Part shown: positions 1 to 15,191 of the stretch, piece after piece
How positions within the stretch are numbered: the stretch's first letter is position 1
Layout: every line of letters begins with the position of its first letter
Assembly: GCA_946800325.1 (NCBI GenBank)
Contig: OX326958.1
Span: 13,296,992-13,360,991, forward strand
Source: Luzula sylvatica
Taxonomy: Eukaryota; Streptophyta; Magnoliopsida; Poales; Juncaceae
Length of the DNA: 64,000 nucleotides
Direction of reading: 5' to 3'
The notes under the pieces: generated by a model
The model's database searches: none
Told to the model about the DNA's origin: nothing
What the model saw: the letters and a program-made list of their open reading frames with translations, nothing else
Made by a program: the position numbers and the translations under genes

Positions 1-104
1 ATTAACTAACCAACTAATTAACTATCTATCTATCCGACTCACTAACTAACAGCCTTCTTACATACTAACTAACTACCTACCTAACTAACTAACTACTAGC
101 TAAT

Positions 105-158
<54 letters not shown>

Positions 159-203
159 CATTGTTACATACATATTGACTAACTAACTAACTAATTAACC
201 AAT

Positions 204-234
<31 letters not shown>

Positions 235-904
235 TTTACTAACTAACTAACTAACTAACTAACAACTAGCTCACTAAATAAATAACTAACAAACTAACTA
301 ACTTACTAACTAACTACTAGATAACAAACTAAATAACTAACTAATTGACTAACTAACTATCTTCCTACATACATATTAACTAACTAACTAACTAACTAAC
401 TAACTTACTAACTACCTTCCTACATACCCACTAAGTAAGTAACTAACTAACTAAATAACTAAATAACAACTAGCTATTTGACTAACTAACTAACTAAATA
501 AATAACTAACTAATTAACTGATGACCTAACTAACTAACTAACTCCTAGCTAGCTAACTAACTAACTGAATAACTAACTAACTAACTAATTAACTAACTAT
601 CTAACTAACTAACTAACTAACTACCTTGATACATACATATTGATTAACTAACTAACTCACTAACTAACTACTGGCTAACTAACTAAGTAACTAACTAAAT
701 AACTAACTCATTAACGAACTAACTAACTAATGAACTAATTATCCAACTAACTAAATAACTAACAACCTTCTTACATACTAACTAACAAACTAACTAACTA
801 ACTAACTAACTACTAGCTAATTAACTAACTAACTAATTAACTACCTACCATTTAACATACATATTGACTAACTAACTAACTAACTATTTAACTATCTAAC
901 AAAC

Positions 905-942
<38 letters not shown>

Positions 943-1306
943 CTAGCTACCTGAATAAATAACTAACTAACTAACTAACTTACTAACTACTAGATAACTA
1001 ACTAAATAACTAACTAATTAACTAATATAACTATCTTCCTACATACATATCAACTAACTAACTAACTAACTAACTACCTTCCAACATACCCACTTACTAA
1101 GTAACTAATTAAATAAATAAATAACTAACTAAATAACTACTAGCTATTTAACTAACTAACTAAATAAATACCTAACTAATTAACTAACTAACTAACTATC
1201 TAATTAACTAACTAACTAACAAATTAACTACCTAACTAACTATCTTCGTACATACCCACGAACTAACTAAGTTACTAACTAACTAATTAACTAACTACCT
1301 ACTAGT

Positions 1307-1345
<39 letters not shown>

Positions 1346-1470
1346 AAAACTAACTAATTAACTAACTAACTAACAAACTACTAGCTAACTAACTAACTAG
1401 TTAACTATCTAACTTACTAACTAACTACCTTCATACATACCTAAGAACTAACTAACTAACTAACTAACTA
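1..1470. repeat. CTAA tetranucleotide satellite, first block
   Basis: This block is almost entirely CTAA units on the plus strand, broken by variant tetramers (CTAT, ATAA, CTAG) and by recurring longer insertions such as CTACCTTCCTACATACCCAC and TATCTTCCTACATACATATT. The insertions recur every several tens to about 200 bp, so this is a complex satellite and not a simple microsatellite. Every frame is full of stops and no gene is possible. The plant telomere unit TTTAGGG is absent, so I do not call it telomeric. Confidence 0.95.
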
Positions 1471-1861
1471 AGTATGAAGGTAGTTAGTTAGTTTGTTAGT
1501 TAGTTAGAAAGGTAGTTAGTTTGTTAGTTAATATGTATGTATGAAGGTAGTTAGTTAGTAAGTTAGTTGGGTAACTAGTTAGTTAGTTAGTTAGTACTTA
1601 GTTCGTTATTTAGTTAATTAGTTAGTTATTTACTTAGTTAGTTAGTTAGTTAGTTAGTTAAGTAGTAGTTAGTTAGTTAATTAGTTAATTAATTAGTTAG
1701 TTAAATAGATAGTAGTTATTTAGTTAATTAGTTAATTAGTTAATTAGTTAGTTATTTATTTAGTTCGTTAGTTAGTTAAATAGATAGTAGTTATTTAGTT
1801 AGTTATTTATTTATTTAGTTAGTTACTTAGTTAGTGGGTATGTAGGAAGGTAGTTAGTAAG

Positions 1862-1896
<35 letters not shown>

Positions 1897-2358
1897 ATAT
1901 GTATGTAGGAAGATAGTTAGTTAATTAGTTAGTTATTTAGTTAGTTATCTAGTAGTTAGTTAGTTAGTTAGTTAGTTAGATAGTTAGTTATTTATTCCAT
2001 TAGCTAGTAGTTAGTTAGTTAGTTAGTTAGTAAGTAAGTTAGTTAGTCAGTTAGTTAGTTAGTTAGTTAGATAGTTAGTTAGGTAATATGTATGTAAGAA
2101 GGTAGTTAGTCACCTAGTTTGTTAGTTAGTTAGTTAATTAGCTAGTAGGTAGTTAGTTAGTTAGTTAGTTAGTATGTAATAAGGTTGTTAGTTAGTTAGT
2201 TAGTTAGTTAGATAGTTAGTTAATTAGTTTGTTAGTGAGTTAGTTAATCTGTTAGTTATTTAGTTAGTTAGTTAGTGAGTTAGTTAGTAAATCAATATGT
2301 ATGTATCAAGGTAGTTAGTTAGTTAGTCAGATAGTTAGTTAGTTAGTTAGATAGTTAA

Positions 2359-2402
<44 letters not shown>

Positions 2403-5400
2403 CTAGTTATCTAGTTGTTAGTTAGTTCGTTAGGTCATCAGTTAGTTTTTTAGTTCGTTAGTTAGTTAGTTAGTTAGTTAGCTAGTAGTTATGTGGTTAG
2501 TTATTAAGTTAGTTAGTTAGTTAGTTAGTTTGTGGGTATGTAGGAAGGTAGTTATTTAGTTAATAGGTATTTAAGAAGATAGTTAGTTCGTAAATTAGTT
2601 AGTTATTATGTTAGTTATCTTGTAATTAGCTAGTTAGTTATTTTGTCAGCTAGCTAGCAGTTAGTTAGTTATTTATTAAGTTAGTTAGTTAGTCATCTAG
2701 TAGTTAGACGTTAGTTATTTAGTTTGTTAACTAGTTAGTTATTTAGTTAGTTAGTTAGTTTGTTAGTTATCTAGTAGTTAATTAGTTAGCTAGTTAGTTA
2801 TTTAGTAAGTTAGATAGTTAGTTAGTTAGTTAGTTAGTGGCAAGGTAGGTAGTTAGTTAGTTAGTTAGTGGGTATGTAGGAAGGTAGGTAGTTAGTTAGT
2901 TAGTTAGTTAGTTAATAGGTATGTAGGAAGATAGTTATTTACTTAGTTTGTTAATTAGTTCATTTGTTAGTTAGTTAGTTATTTAGTTATTTGGTTAGTT
3001 TGTTAGTTAGTTAGTTAGAAAGGTAGTTAGTTTGTTAGTCGATAGGTATGTATGAATGTAGTCAGTTAGTAAGTTAGTTAGTTAACTAGTTAGTTAGTTA
3101 GCTAGTAGTTTGTTAGTTTGTTAGTTAGTTAATTAGTTAGTTATTTAGTTAGTTAGTTAGTTAGTTAGTTAACTAGTTAGTTATTTAGTTAGTTTGTTAG
3201 TTTGTTAGTTATCTAGTAGTTAGTTAGTTAGCTAGTTAGTTATTTAGTAAGTTAGATAGTTAGTTAGTTAGTTAGTGGGAAGGTAGGTAGTTAGTTAGTT
3301 AGTTAGTTAGTTAATAGGTATGTAGGAAGATAGTTATTTAGTTAGTTTGTTAATTAGTTCAATTGTTAGTTTGTTAGTTAGTTAGTTAGTTAGAAAGGTA
3401 GTTAGTTTGTTAGTAGATAGGTATGTATGAATGTAGTTAGTTAGTAAGTTAGTTAGTTAACTAGTTAGTTAGTTAGCTAGTAGTTTGTTAGTTTGTTAGT
3501 TAGTTAATTAGTTAGTTATTTAGTTAATTAGTTAGTTAGTTAGTTAGTTAGTTAACTAGTAGTTAGTTAGTAAATTAGTTAATTAATTAGTTTGTTAACT
3601 AGTTAGTTAGTAAGTTAGTTAGTTAGTGGGTGTGTACGAAGGTAGCTAGTTAGTTAGGTAATTTGTTAGTTCATTAGTTAATTAGTTAGTTAGTTAGTTA
3701 GTTAATTAGTTAGTTATTTATTTATTTAGTTAGTTAGTTAAATAGCTAGTAGTTATTTAGTTAGTTATTTATTTAGTTAGTTAGTTAGTTAGTTCCTGCG
3801 TATGTAGGAAGGTAGTTAATAAGTTAGTAAGTTAGTTAGTTAGTTAGTTAGTTATTTGGTTAATATGTGTGTAGGAAGATAGTTAGTTAGTTAATTAGTT
3901 AGTTATTTAGTTAGTTATCTAGTAGTTAGTTAGTTAGTTAGTTATTCTGTTAGCTAGTTGTTAGTTAGTAGTTAGTTAGTTAGTAAGTTAGTTAGTTAGT
4001 TAGTTAGTTAACAAGTTATTTATTTAGTTAGTTTGTTTATTTAGTTATCTAGTAGTTAGTTAGTTAGCTAGTTAGTTATTTAGTTAGTTAGATAGTTAGT
4101 TAGTTAGTGGGAAGGTAGTTAGTTAGTTAGTTAGTTGGTGGATATGTCGGAAGGTACTTAGTTAGTTAGTTAGTTAGTTAGTTATTTAGATAGTTTGTTA
4201 ATTAGTGAATTTGTTAGTTAGTCAGTTCGTTATTGAGTTATTTAGTTAGTTAGTTAGTTGTTTAGTTAGTTAGTTAGTTAGTTAATAGGTATGTATGAAG
4301 GTAGTTAGTTAGTATGTTAGTTAGTTAATTAGTTAGTTATTTCGTTAGTTAGTTAGTTAGTTAGTAAGTTAACTAGTAGTTAGTTAGTTGATTAGTTAGT
4401 TTGTAAGTTAGTTAGTTAGTGGGCATGTACGAATGTAGCTAGTTCGTTAGTTAATTTCTTTGTTAGTTAGTTAATTAGTTAGTTAGTTGGTTAATTAGTT
4501 AGGTATTTATTTATTTAGTTTGTTAGTTAAATAGCTAGTAGTTATTTAGTTAGTTACTTAGTTAGTAGGTATGTAGGAAGGTAGTTAGGAAGTTAGATAG
4601 TTAGTTAGTTAGTTAATACGTATGTAGGAAGATAGTTAGTTAGTTAATTAGTTAGTTATTTAGTTAGTTATATAGTGGTTAGTTAGTTAGTTAGTTAGTT
4701 AGTTATTTAGTTTGTTAAATAGTTAGTTAGATAGTTAGTTAGTTAGTTAGTTTTCAAGTAGATGGTTAGTTAGTTAGTTGGTTAGTTAACTAGTTAGTTA
4801 GTTAGCTAGTAGTTAGCTTGTAATTTATTTAGTTAGCTAGTTAGTTTGTGGGTATGCAGGAAGGTAGTTAGTTCGTTAGTCAGTTAGTTAGATAGTCAAT
4901 AAGTATGTAGGAAGATAGTTAGTTAATTAGTTAGTTATTTAGATAGATATCTAGTAGTTAGTTACTTGGATTGTTAGTTATTTAGTTAGTTAGTTAGTTA
5001 GTTAGTTATTTAGTTAGTTAGTTAACTAGTTAGTTATTTAGTAAGTTAGTTAGTTATTAAGTACGTAGGAAGATAGTGAGTCAGTAAATTAGTTAGTTAT
5101 TTAGATAGTTATCTAGTTGTTAGTTAGTTAGTTATGTAGTCAGTTAGTTAGTTATTTAGTTATTTATCTAGTAGTTAGTTAATTAGTTAGTTAATTAGTT
5201 AGTTAGTATGTTAATTAATTAGTTAGTTAGTTAGTTAGTATGTATGTATGTAAGAAGGCACTTAGTTAGTTAATTAGTTAGTTAGTTAGTTAGTTTTATA
5301 GTCAATTAATTAGTTAGGTAGGTACTAGTTAGTTAGTCGATATATAGGATGGTAGTTAGTTAGATGGTTAGTTAGTCAATTAGTTAGTTAGTTAGTTAAT

Positions 5401-5687
5401 AGGTATATATAGTTAGACAATTAGTTTGTTAGGTAGTTAGATAGATAGATACTTGTTAATAGGTATGTAGAAAGACAATTAGTTAGTTAGTTAGTTAATT
5501 AGTTTGATACTAGTTAATTAGTTAGTTAGTTAGTTTGTTAGTGAGTTTGTAGGAAGGTAGTTAGTTAATTAGTTAGTTAGGTAGATAGCTATTTAGTTAG
5601 TTTATAGGTATGTATGAAGGTAGTTAGTTAGTTAGTTAGTTAGTTAATTAGTTCGTTATTTAGTCAGATTGTTTGTTAATTAGCTAG

Positions 5688-5718
<31 letters not shown>

Positions 5719-6171
5719 CTTGTAGTTAGTTAGTTAGTTAGTTGGCTAAGTTAGCTAGCTAGCTAGTAGTTAGTTAGTTTGTTAGTTAATAGGTATGTAG
5801 GAAGGTAGTTAGTTAGTTAGTAAGTAAGTTAGGTAGTTAGTTAGTTACCTAGTAGTCAGTTAGTTAATTAGTTAGTTAGTTAACTAGTTAGCTATTTAGT
5901 TAGTTAGTCTGTTAGTTCTCAAGTAGTTAGTTAATTAGCTAGTTAGTTATTTAGTTAGTTAGATAGTTAGTTAGTTAGTTAGTTAGTTAGTGGGAAGGTA
6001 GGTAGTTAGTTATTTAGTGGGTACGTAGGAAGGTAGTCAGTTAGTTAGTTAGTCAGTCAGTTTGTTAGTTAGTTAATTAGTTAGTTAATAGGTGTGTAGG
6101 AAGATAGTTATTTAGTTAGTTTGTTAGTTTGTTAATTAGTTAATTAGTTAGTTAGTTAGGTATTTAGTTAT

Positions 6172-6203
<32 letters not shown>

Positions 6204-6462
6204 AAAGGTAGTTTGTTAGTTAGTTAATAGGTATGTATGAAGGTAGGTAGTTAGTAAGTTAGATAGTTAACTAGTTAGTTAGTTAGCTAGTAGTTTGTTA
6301 GTTACTTAGTTAATTAGTTAGTTATTTCGTTAGTTACCTAGTTAGTTAGTTAACTAGTAGTTAGTTAGTAAATTAGTTAATTAATTAGTTAGTTAATTGG
6401 TTAGTTAGTAAGTTAGTTAGTTAGTGGGTATGTACGAACGTATCTAGTTAGTTAGTTAATTT

Positions 6463-6494
<32 letters not shown>

Positions 6495-8104
6495 ATTAGT
6501 TAGTTATTTATTTAGTTAGTTACTAAGTCAAATGGCTAGTAATTATTTAGTTGGCTATTTATTTATTTAGTAAGTTATTTAGTTAGTGGGTATGTAGGAA
6601 GGTAATTAGTAAGTTAGTTAGTTAGTTAGTTAGTATGTTTGTAGGAAGATAGTTAGTCAGTTAATTAGTTAGTTATTTAGTGAGGTATCTAGTAGTTAGT
6701 TAGTTAGTTAGTTATTAAATTAGCTAGTAGTTAGTTAGTTAGTTAGTAAGTTAGTTAGTTAGTTAGTTAGTTGGTTAGTTAATTAGTTAGTTAGTTAGTT
6801 AGTTAGTCCGTATGTATGTAAGAAGGTAGGTAGTTAGTTAGTTAGTTAATTAGCCAGTAGTTAGTTAGTTTGTTAGTTAGTATGTAAGAAGGTTGTCAGT
6901 TAGTTAGTTAGTTAGATATATAGTTAATTAGTTACTTAGTTAGTTAGTTAATCAGTTAGTTATTTAGTTAGTTACTTAGTTAGTTAACTAGTAGTTAGTT
7001 AGTTAGTGAGTTAGTTAGTTAATCAATATGTATGTATCAAGGTAGTTAGTTAGTTTGTTAGATTGTTAGTTAATTAGTTAGTTAGTTAATTAGTTAGTTA
7101 GATTGTTATCTAGTAATTAGTTAGTTACTTAGGTCATCAGTTAGTTTGTTATTTAGTTAGTTAGTTAGTTAGCTAGTAGTTAGAAGGTTAGTTATTTATT
7201 TATTTAGTTAGTTAGTTAGTTGGTGTGTATGTAGGAAGGTAGTTAGTTAGTTAGTTAATAGGTATTTAAGAAGATAGCTAGTTAGTAAATTAGTTAGTTA
7301 TTATGTTAGTTATCTAGTAATTAGTTAGTTAGTTATTTTGTTAGCTAGCTAGTAGTTAGTTAGTTAGTTAGTTATTTAGTTAGTAAGTTAGTTAGTTAAC
7401 TAATAGTTAGTTAGTTAGTTATTCAAATAGTTAACTAGTTAGTTATTTAGTTAGTTACTTTGTTTGTTATCTAGTAGTTAGTTAGTTCGCTAGTTAGTTA
7501 TTCAGTTAGTTTGATAGTTAGTTAGTTAGTTAGTGGGAAGGTAGTTAATTGGTTAGTTAGTTAGTCATTTAGTTAGTTAGTTTGTTAGTTATCTAGTAGT
7601 TAGTTAGTTAGCTACTTAGTTATTCAGTTAGTTAGATAGTTGGTTAGTAAGTTAGTGGGAAGGTAGTTAATTAGTTAGTTAGTGGGTATGTCGGAAGGTA
7701 GTTAGTTTGTTAGGTATTTAAGAAGATAGTTAGTAAATTAGTTAGTTAGTTATTTTGTCAGGTAGCTAGTAGTTAGTTAGTTCGTTCGTTATTTAGTTAG
7801 TTAGTTAGTTAGTTAGTTATCTTGTAGTTAGTTAGTTGGCTATTTCGTTAGTTAACTAATTAGTTATTTAGTTAGTTAGTTTGTTAGTTATGTAGTAGTT
7901 TGTTAGTTAGCTAGTTAGTTATTTAGTAAGTTAGATTGTTAGTGAGTTAGTTAGTTAGTTAGTTAGTGGGTATGTAGGAAGGTAGGTAGTTAGTTAGTTA
8001 GTTATTTAGTTAGTTAGTTAGTTAATAGGTATGTATGAAGATAGTTATTTAGTTATGTAGTTAGTATGTTAATTAGTTCATTTGTTAGTTGGTTAGTTAT
8101 TTAT

Positions 8105-8150
<46 letters not shown>

Positions 8151-8680
8151 GGTTAGTTAGTTAGAAAGGTAGTTAGTTTGTTAGTTGATAGGTATGTATG
8201 AAGGTAGTTAGTTAGTAAGTTAGTTAGTTAACTAGTTAGTTAGTTAGCTAGTAGTTAGTTAGTTAGTTAGTTAGTTACTTACTTTGTTAGTTAGTTAACA
8301 AGTAGTTAGTTTGTTAATTAGTTAATTAATTTGTTTGTTAATTAGTTATTTAGTAAGTTACTTAGTTAGTGGGTATGTTCGAAGGTAGCTAGTTAGTTAG
8401 TTAATTTGTTAGTTAGTTAGTCAATTAGTTAGTTAGTTAGTTAGTTAATCAGTTAGTTATTTATTTCGTTAGTTATTTAGTTAAATAACTAGTGGTTATC
8501 TAGTGAGTTATTTATTTATTTAATTAGTTACTTAGTTAGTGGGTACGTTGGAAGGTAGTTAGTAAGTTAGTTAGTTAGTTTGTTTGTCAGTTAATATGTA
8601 TGTAGGAAGATAGTTAGTTAATATGTATGTAGGATGGTAATTAGTTAGTGAATTAGTTAGTTATTTGATTAGTTATCTAG

Positions 8681-8730
<50 letters not shown>

Positions 8731-9268
8731 TTAATTCAGATAGCTAGTAGTTCATTAGTTAGTTAATTAGTTAGTTAGTTGGTAAGTTAGTTAGTTAGTT
8801 AATTAGTTAGTAAGTTAGTTAGTTAGTCAATACGTATGTAAGAAGGTAGTTAGTTATTTAGTTAGTTAGTTAGTTATCAAGTAGTTAACTAGTTAGTTAT
8901 TTAGTTAGTTAGTTTGTTAGCTAGTAGTTAGCTAGTAATTTATTTAGTTAGCTAATTTGTTGGTGGGTATGCAGGAAGGTAGTTAGGTAGTTAGTTAGTT
9001 AGTTAGTTAATAAGAATGTAGGAAAATAGTTAGTTAGTTAATTATATAGATATCTAGTTGTTAGTTACTTAGTTTGTTAGTTATTTTTTAGTTAGTTATT
9101 TAGTTAGTTAGCCAGTTGTTAGTTAGTTGGTTAGTTAGTTATTTAGTTAGTTAGTCAACTAGTTAGTTATTTAGTAAGTTAGTTAGTAAATTAGTTAGTT
9201 ATCTAGTTGTTAGTTAGTTAGTTAGCCATTTAATTAGTTATTTAGTTATTTATCTAGTAGTTAGTTAA

Positions 9269-9307
<39 letters not shown>

Positions 9308-10516
9308 ATTAATAAGTCAGTTAGTTAGTTAGTTAATTAGTGTGTATGTAAGAAAACAGTTAGTTAGTCACTTAGTTTGATAGTTAGTCTATTAGTTAGT
9401 TGGTCGGTATGTTGGATGGTAGTTAGTTAGTTTGTTAGTTAGTCAATTAGTTAGTTAGTTAGTAAGTTAATACGTATATAGGAAGACAGTTAGTTAGTTA
9501 GTTAGTTAGATATATACCAGTTAAAAGGTATGTAGGTAGTCAGTCAGTTAGTTAGTTAGTTAATTAATTAGTTAGTTAGTTAGATACTAGTTAATAAGTT
9601 AGTTAGTTAGTTTGTTTGATAGTGAGTTTGTAGGAAGGTAGTTAGTTAATTAGTAGGTAGTTAGCTATTTAGTTAGTTTGTAGGTATGTATGAAGGTAGT
9701 TAGTTAGTCAGTTAGTTAATTAGTTCGTTATTTAGTCAGTTTGTTGGTTAGTTAGCTAGTAGTTAGTTAGTGAGTTAGTTAGTCAGTTAGTTAGTTAGTT
9801 AGCTAGTAGTTAGTTAGTTAGTTAGTTGGCTAGTTAGTAAGTTAGTTAGCTAGCTTGCTAGTAGTTAGTTAGTTAGTTAGTTAATAGGTATGTAGGAATG
9901 TAGTTAGTTAATTAGCTAGTTAGTTAGTTAGTTAGCTTGTACTTAGATAGTTAGTTAGTAAGTAAGTTAGTTAGTTAATTAGTTAGTTGTATGTAGTACT
10001 TACTTAGTTAGTTAGTTAGTTAACTCGTTAGTTATTTAGTTAGTTAATTTGTTAGTTCCCTAGTAGTTAGTAAGTTAGCTTGTTAGTTATTTAGTTAGTT
10101 AGATAGTTAGTTAGTTAGTTAGTTAGTGGGAAGGTAGTTAGTTAGTTAGTGGGTATGTAGTTTGTTAGTTAGTTAGTTAGTTAGTTAGGTATGTAGTTTG
10201 TTAGTTAGTTAGTTAGTTAGTTAGTTAATTAGTTAGTTAATAGGTATGTAGGAAGATAGTTATTTAGTTAGTTAGTAAGTTTGCTAATTAGTTAATTAGT
10301 TAGTTATTTAGTTAGTTAGTTATTTAGTTAGTTAGTTACTTTGTTAGTTAATTAGTTAGAAAGGTAGAGAGTTAGTTAGTTAATAGGGATGTATGAAGGT
10401 ATTTAGTTAGTAAGTTAGATAGGTGACTAGTTAGTTAGTTAGCTAGTAGTTAGTTAGTTAGTTAGTTAGTTAGTTAAATAGTTAGTTATTTAGTTAGTTA
10501 GTTAGTTAGTTAACTA

Positions 10517-10547
<31 letters not shown>

Positions 10548-10665
10548 ATTAGTTCATTATTTAGTCTGCTTGTTTGTTAGTTAGCTAGTAGTTAGTTAGT
10601 TAGTTAGTTATTTAGAGCTAGTAGTTAGTTAGTTTGTTAATTGGCTAAGTTAGCTAGCTAGCTAG

Positions 10666-10699
<34 letters not shown>

Positions 10700-11046
10700 T
10701 CTAGTAGTTAGTTAGTTAGTAAGTAAGTTAGTTAGTCAGTTAGTTAGTTAGTTACCTAGTAGTTAGTTAGTTAATTAGTTAGTTAGTTAACTAGCTAGTT
10801 ATTTAGTTAGTTAGTTTGTTAGTTCTCTAGTATTTAGTTAGTTAGTTAACTAGTTAGTTATTTAGTTAGTTAGATAGTTAGTTAGTTAGTTAGGGGGAAG
10901 GTAGTTAGTTAGTTAGTGGGTACGTAGGAAGGTAGTTAGTTAGTTAGTTAATTAGTTAGTTAATAGGTCTGTAGGAAGATAGTTATTTAGTTAGTTAGTT
11001 AGTTTGTTAATTAGTTAATTAGTCAGTTAGTTAGTTATTTAGTTAA

Positions 11047-11078
<32 letters not shown>

Positions 11079-11543
11079 AAAGGTAGTTAGTTAGTTAGTT
11101 AATAGGTATGTATGATGGTAGGTAGTTAGTAAGTTAGATAGTTAACTAGTTAGTTAGTTTGCTAGTAGTTTGTTAGTTAGTTAGTTAATTAGTTAGTTAA
11201 CTAGTTAGTTAACTAGTAGTTAGTTCATAAATTAGTTTATTAATTAGTTAGTTAATTAGTTAGTTAGTAAGTTAATTAGTTTCGAAGTTTGTTAGTTAAT
11301 TAGTTAGTTATTTATTTAGTTAGTTTGTTAGTTAAATAGCTAGTAGTTATTTTGTTGGCTATTTATTTGTTTAGTTAGTTACTTAGTTAGTGGGTATGTA
11401 GGAAGGTAGTTAGTAAGTTAGTTAGTTAGTTAGTTAGTATGTATGTAGGAAGATAGTTAGTCAATTAATTAGCTTGTTATTTAGTCAGGTATCTAGTAGT
11501 TAGTTAGTTAGTTAGTTAGTTAGTTATTTATTCAGTTAACTAG

Positions 11544-11575
<32 letters not shown>

Positions 11576-11576
11576 A

Positions 11577-11614
<38 letters not shown>

Positions 11615-11839
11615 ATAATTAATTAGTTAGTTAGTTAGTTAGTTAGTTAATATGTATGTAAGAAGGTAGGTAGTTAGTTAGTAAGTTAGTTAATTAGCCA
11701 GTAGTTAGTTAGTTTGGTAGTCAGTTAATTAGTTAGTTAGTTACTAGTTAGCTAGTCGGTATATATGATGGTAGTTAGTTAGTTGGTTATTTAATCAATT
11801 AGTTAGTTTGTTAGTTAGTTAATAGGTATATAGGAAGAC

Positions 11840-11873
<34 letters not shown>

Positions 11874-13169
11874 ATATATACTAGTTAATAGGTTTGTAGG
11901 AAGACAATTATATAGTTAGTTAGTTCGTTAATTAGTTAGATACTAGTTAATTAGTTAGTTAGTTTGTTTGTTAGTGAGTTTGTAGGAAGGTAGTTAGTTA
12001 ATTAGTTAGTTAGGTAGTTAGCTATTTAGTTAGTGTATAGTTATATATGAAGGTAGTTAGTTAGTTGGTTAATTAGTTCGTTATTTAGTCAACATGTTTG
12101 TTAGTTAGCTAGTTGTTAGTTAGTTAGTTAGTTAGTTAGAGCTAGTAGTTAGTTAGTTAGTTGTCTAAGTTAGCTGGCCAGCTAGTAGTTAGTTAGTTAG
12201 TTCATAGGTATGTAGGAAGGTAGTTAGTTAGTTAGGTAGGTAGTTAGTTAGTTAGTTAGTAGTTAGTTCGTTAGTAAGTAAGTTAGTTAGTTAGTCAGTT
12301 AGTTAGTTACCTAGTAGTTAGTTAGTTAATTAGTTAGTTTGTTAACTAGTTAGTTATTTAGTTAGTTAGTTTGTTAGTTCTCTAGTAGTTAGTTAGTTAA
12401 CTAGTTAGTTATTTAGCTAGTTAGATTGTTAGTTAGTTAGTTAGTTAGTGGGAAGGTAGTTAGTTAGTTTGTGGGTACGTAGGACGTTAGTTAGTTAGTT
12501 TGTTAATTAGTTAGTTAATTAGTTAGTTAATAGGTTTGTAGGAAGATAGTTATTTAGTTAGTTTGTTTTTTAATTAGTTAATTAGTTCGTTAGTCAGTTA
12601 TTTAGTTATTTATTTAGTTAGTTAGTTAGTTAGTTAGTTAGAAAGGTAGTTTGTTAGTCAGTTAATAGGTATGTATGAAGGTAGGTAGTTAGTAAGTTAG
12701 ATAGTTAACTAGTTAGTTAGTTAGCTAGTAGTTTGTTAGTTACTTAGTTAATTAGTTAGTTATTTCGTTAGTTAACTAGTTAGTTAGTTAACTAGTAGTT
12801 AGTTAGTAAATTAGTTAATTAATTAGTTAGTTAATTGGTTAGTTAGTAAGTTAGTTAGTTATTGGGTATGTACGAAGGTATCTAGTTAGTCAGTTAATTT
12901 GTTAGTTAGTTAGTTAGTTAGTTAGTTAATTAGTTAGTTATTTATTTAGTTAGTTAGTTAGTAAGTCAAATGGCTAGTAATTATTTAGTTGGCTATTTAT
13001 TTATTTAGTAAGTTACTTAGTTAGTGGGTATTTAGGAAGGTAGTTAGTAAGTTAGTTAGTTAGTTAGTTAGTTAGTATGTATGTAGGAAGACAGTTAGTC
13101 AGTTAATTAGTTACTTATTTAGTGAGGTATCTAGTAGTTAGTTAGTTAGTTAGTTATTCAATTTGCTAG

Positions 13170-13205
<36 letters not shown>

Positions 13206-14024
13206 AAGATAGTTAGTTAGTTAGTTAGTTACCTAGTAGTTAGTTAGTTAATTAGTTAGTTAGTTAACTTGTTAGTTATTTAGTTAGTTAGTTTGTTAGT
13301 TCTCTAGTATTTAGTAAGTTAGTTAACTAGTTAGTTATTTAGTTAGTGAGATAGTTAGTTAGTTAGTTAGTGGGAAGGTAGTTAGTTAGTTTGTGGGTAC
13401 GTAGGAAGGTAGTTTGTTAGTTAGTTAATTAGTTAGTTAATAGGTATGTAGGAAGATAGTTATTTAGTTAGTTAGTAAGTTTGTTAATTAGTTAATTAGT
13501 CAGTTAGTTAGTTATTTAGTTATTTAGTTAGTTAGTTAGTTAGTTAGTTAGAAAGGTAGTTAGTTAGTTAGTTAATAGGTATGTATGAAGGTAGGTAGTT
13601 AGTAAGTTAGATAGTTAACTAGTTAGTTAGTTTGCTAGTAGTTTGGTAGTTAGTTAGTTAGTCAATTAGTTAGTTATTTTGTTAGTTAACTAGTCAGTTA
13701 ACTAGTAGTTAGTTCATAAATTAGTTAATTAATTAGTTAGTTAGTAAGTTAGTTAGTTAGTGGGTATGTACGAAGGTAGCTATCTAGTTAGTTAATTAGT
13801 TTCTAAGTTTGTTAGTTAATTAGTTAGTTATTTATTTAGTTAGTTAGTTAGTTAAATAGCTAGTAGTTATTTTGTTGGCTATTTATTTGTTTAGTTAGTT
13901 ACTTAGTTAGTGGGTATGTAGGAAGGTAGTTAGTAAGTTAGTTAGTTAGTTAGTTAGTTAGTTAGAATGTGTGTAGGAAGATAGTTAGTCAGTCAATTAG
14001 ATAGTTATTTAGTCAGGTATCTAG

Positions 14025-14062
<38 letters not shown>

Positions 14063-14079
14063 TTTATTCAGTTAACTAG

Positions 14080-14122
<43 letters not shown>

Positions 14123-14636
14123 ATAATTAATTAGTTAGTTAGTTAGTTAGTTAGTTAATATGTATGTAAGAAGGTAGGTAGTTAGTTAGTAAGTTAGTTA
14201 ATTAGCCAGTAGTTAGTTAGTTTGTTAGTCAGTTAATTAGTTAGTTAGTTACTAGTTAGTTAGTCGGTATATATGATGGGTGTTAGTTAGTTGGTTATTT
14301 AGTCAATTAGTTAGTTAGTTACTTAGTTAATAGGTATATAGTAAGACAGTTAGTTAGTTAGTTTGTTTGTTAGTTAGTTAGTTAGTTAGATAGATACTAG
14401 TTAATAGGTATGTAGGAAGACAATTATATAGTTAGTTAGTTCGTTAATTAGTTAGATACTAGTTAATTAGTAAGTTTGTTTGTTTGTTAGTGAGTTTGTA
14501 GGAAGGTAGTTAGTTAATTAGTTAGTTAGGTAGTTAGCTATTTAGTTAGTTTATAGTTATATATGAAGGTAGTTAGTTAGTTAGTTAGTTAGTTAATTTG
14601 TTCGTTATTTAGTCAGTTGGTTTGTTAATTAGCTAG

Positions 14637-14667
<31 letters not shown>

Positions 14668-15158
14668 CTAGTAGTTAGTTAGTTAGTTAGTTGGCTAAGT
14701 TAGCTAGCTAGCTAGCAGTTAGTTAGTTAGTTAGTTAATAGGTATGTAGGAAGGTAGTTAGTTAGTTAGCAAGTAAGTTAGATAGTTAGTTAGTTACCTA
14801 GTAGTCAGTTAGTTAGTTAACTAGTTAGCTATTTAGTTAGTTAGTCTGTTAGTTCTCTAGTAGTTAGTTAGTTAGCAAGTTAGTTATTTAGTTAGTTAGA
14901 TAGTTAGTTAGTTAGTTAGTGGGAAGGTATGTAGTTAGTTAGTTAGTGGGTACGTAGGAAGGTAGTCAGTTAGTTAGTTAGTCAGTCAGTCAGTTAGTTA
15001 ATAGGTACGTAGGAAGGTAGTCAGTTAGTTAGTTAGTCAGTCAGTCAGTTAGTTAGTTAATTAGTTAGTTAATAGGTATGTAGGAAGATAGTTATTTAGT
15101 TAGTTTGTTAGTTTGTTAATTAGTTAATTAGTTAGTTAGTTAGTCATTTAGTTATTTG

Positions 15159-15191
<33 letters not shown>

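Noticed and set aside
1440..1520. Fold-back chimera at the strand switch
   Set aside because: The two sides share motifs but differ in order and spacing from the centre outwards, so they are not mirror images.
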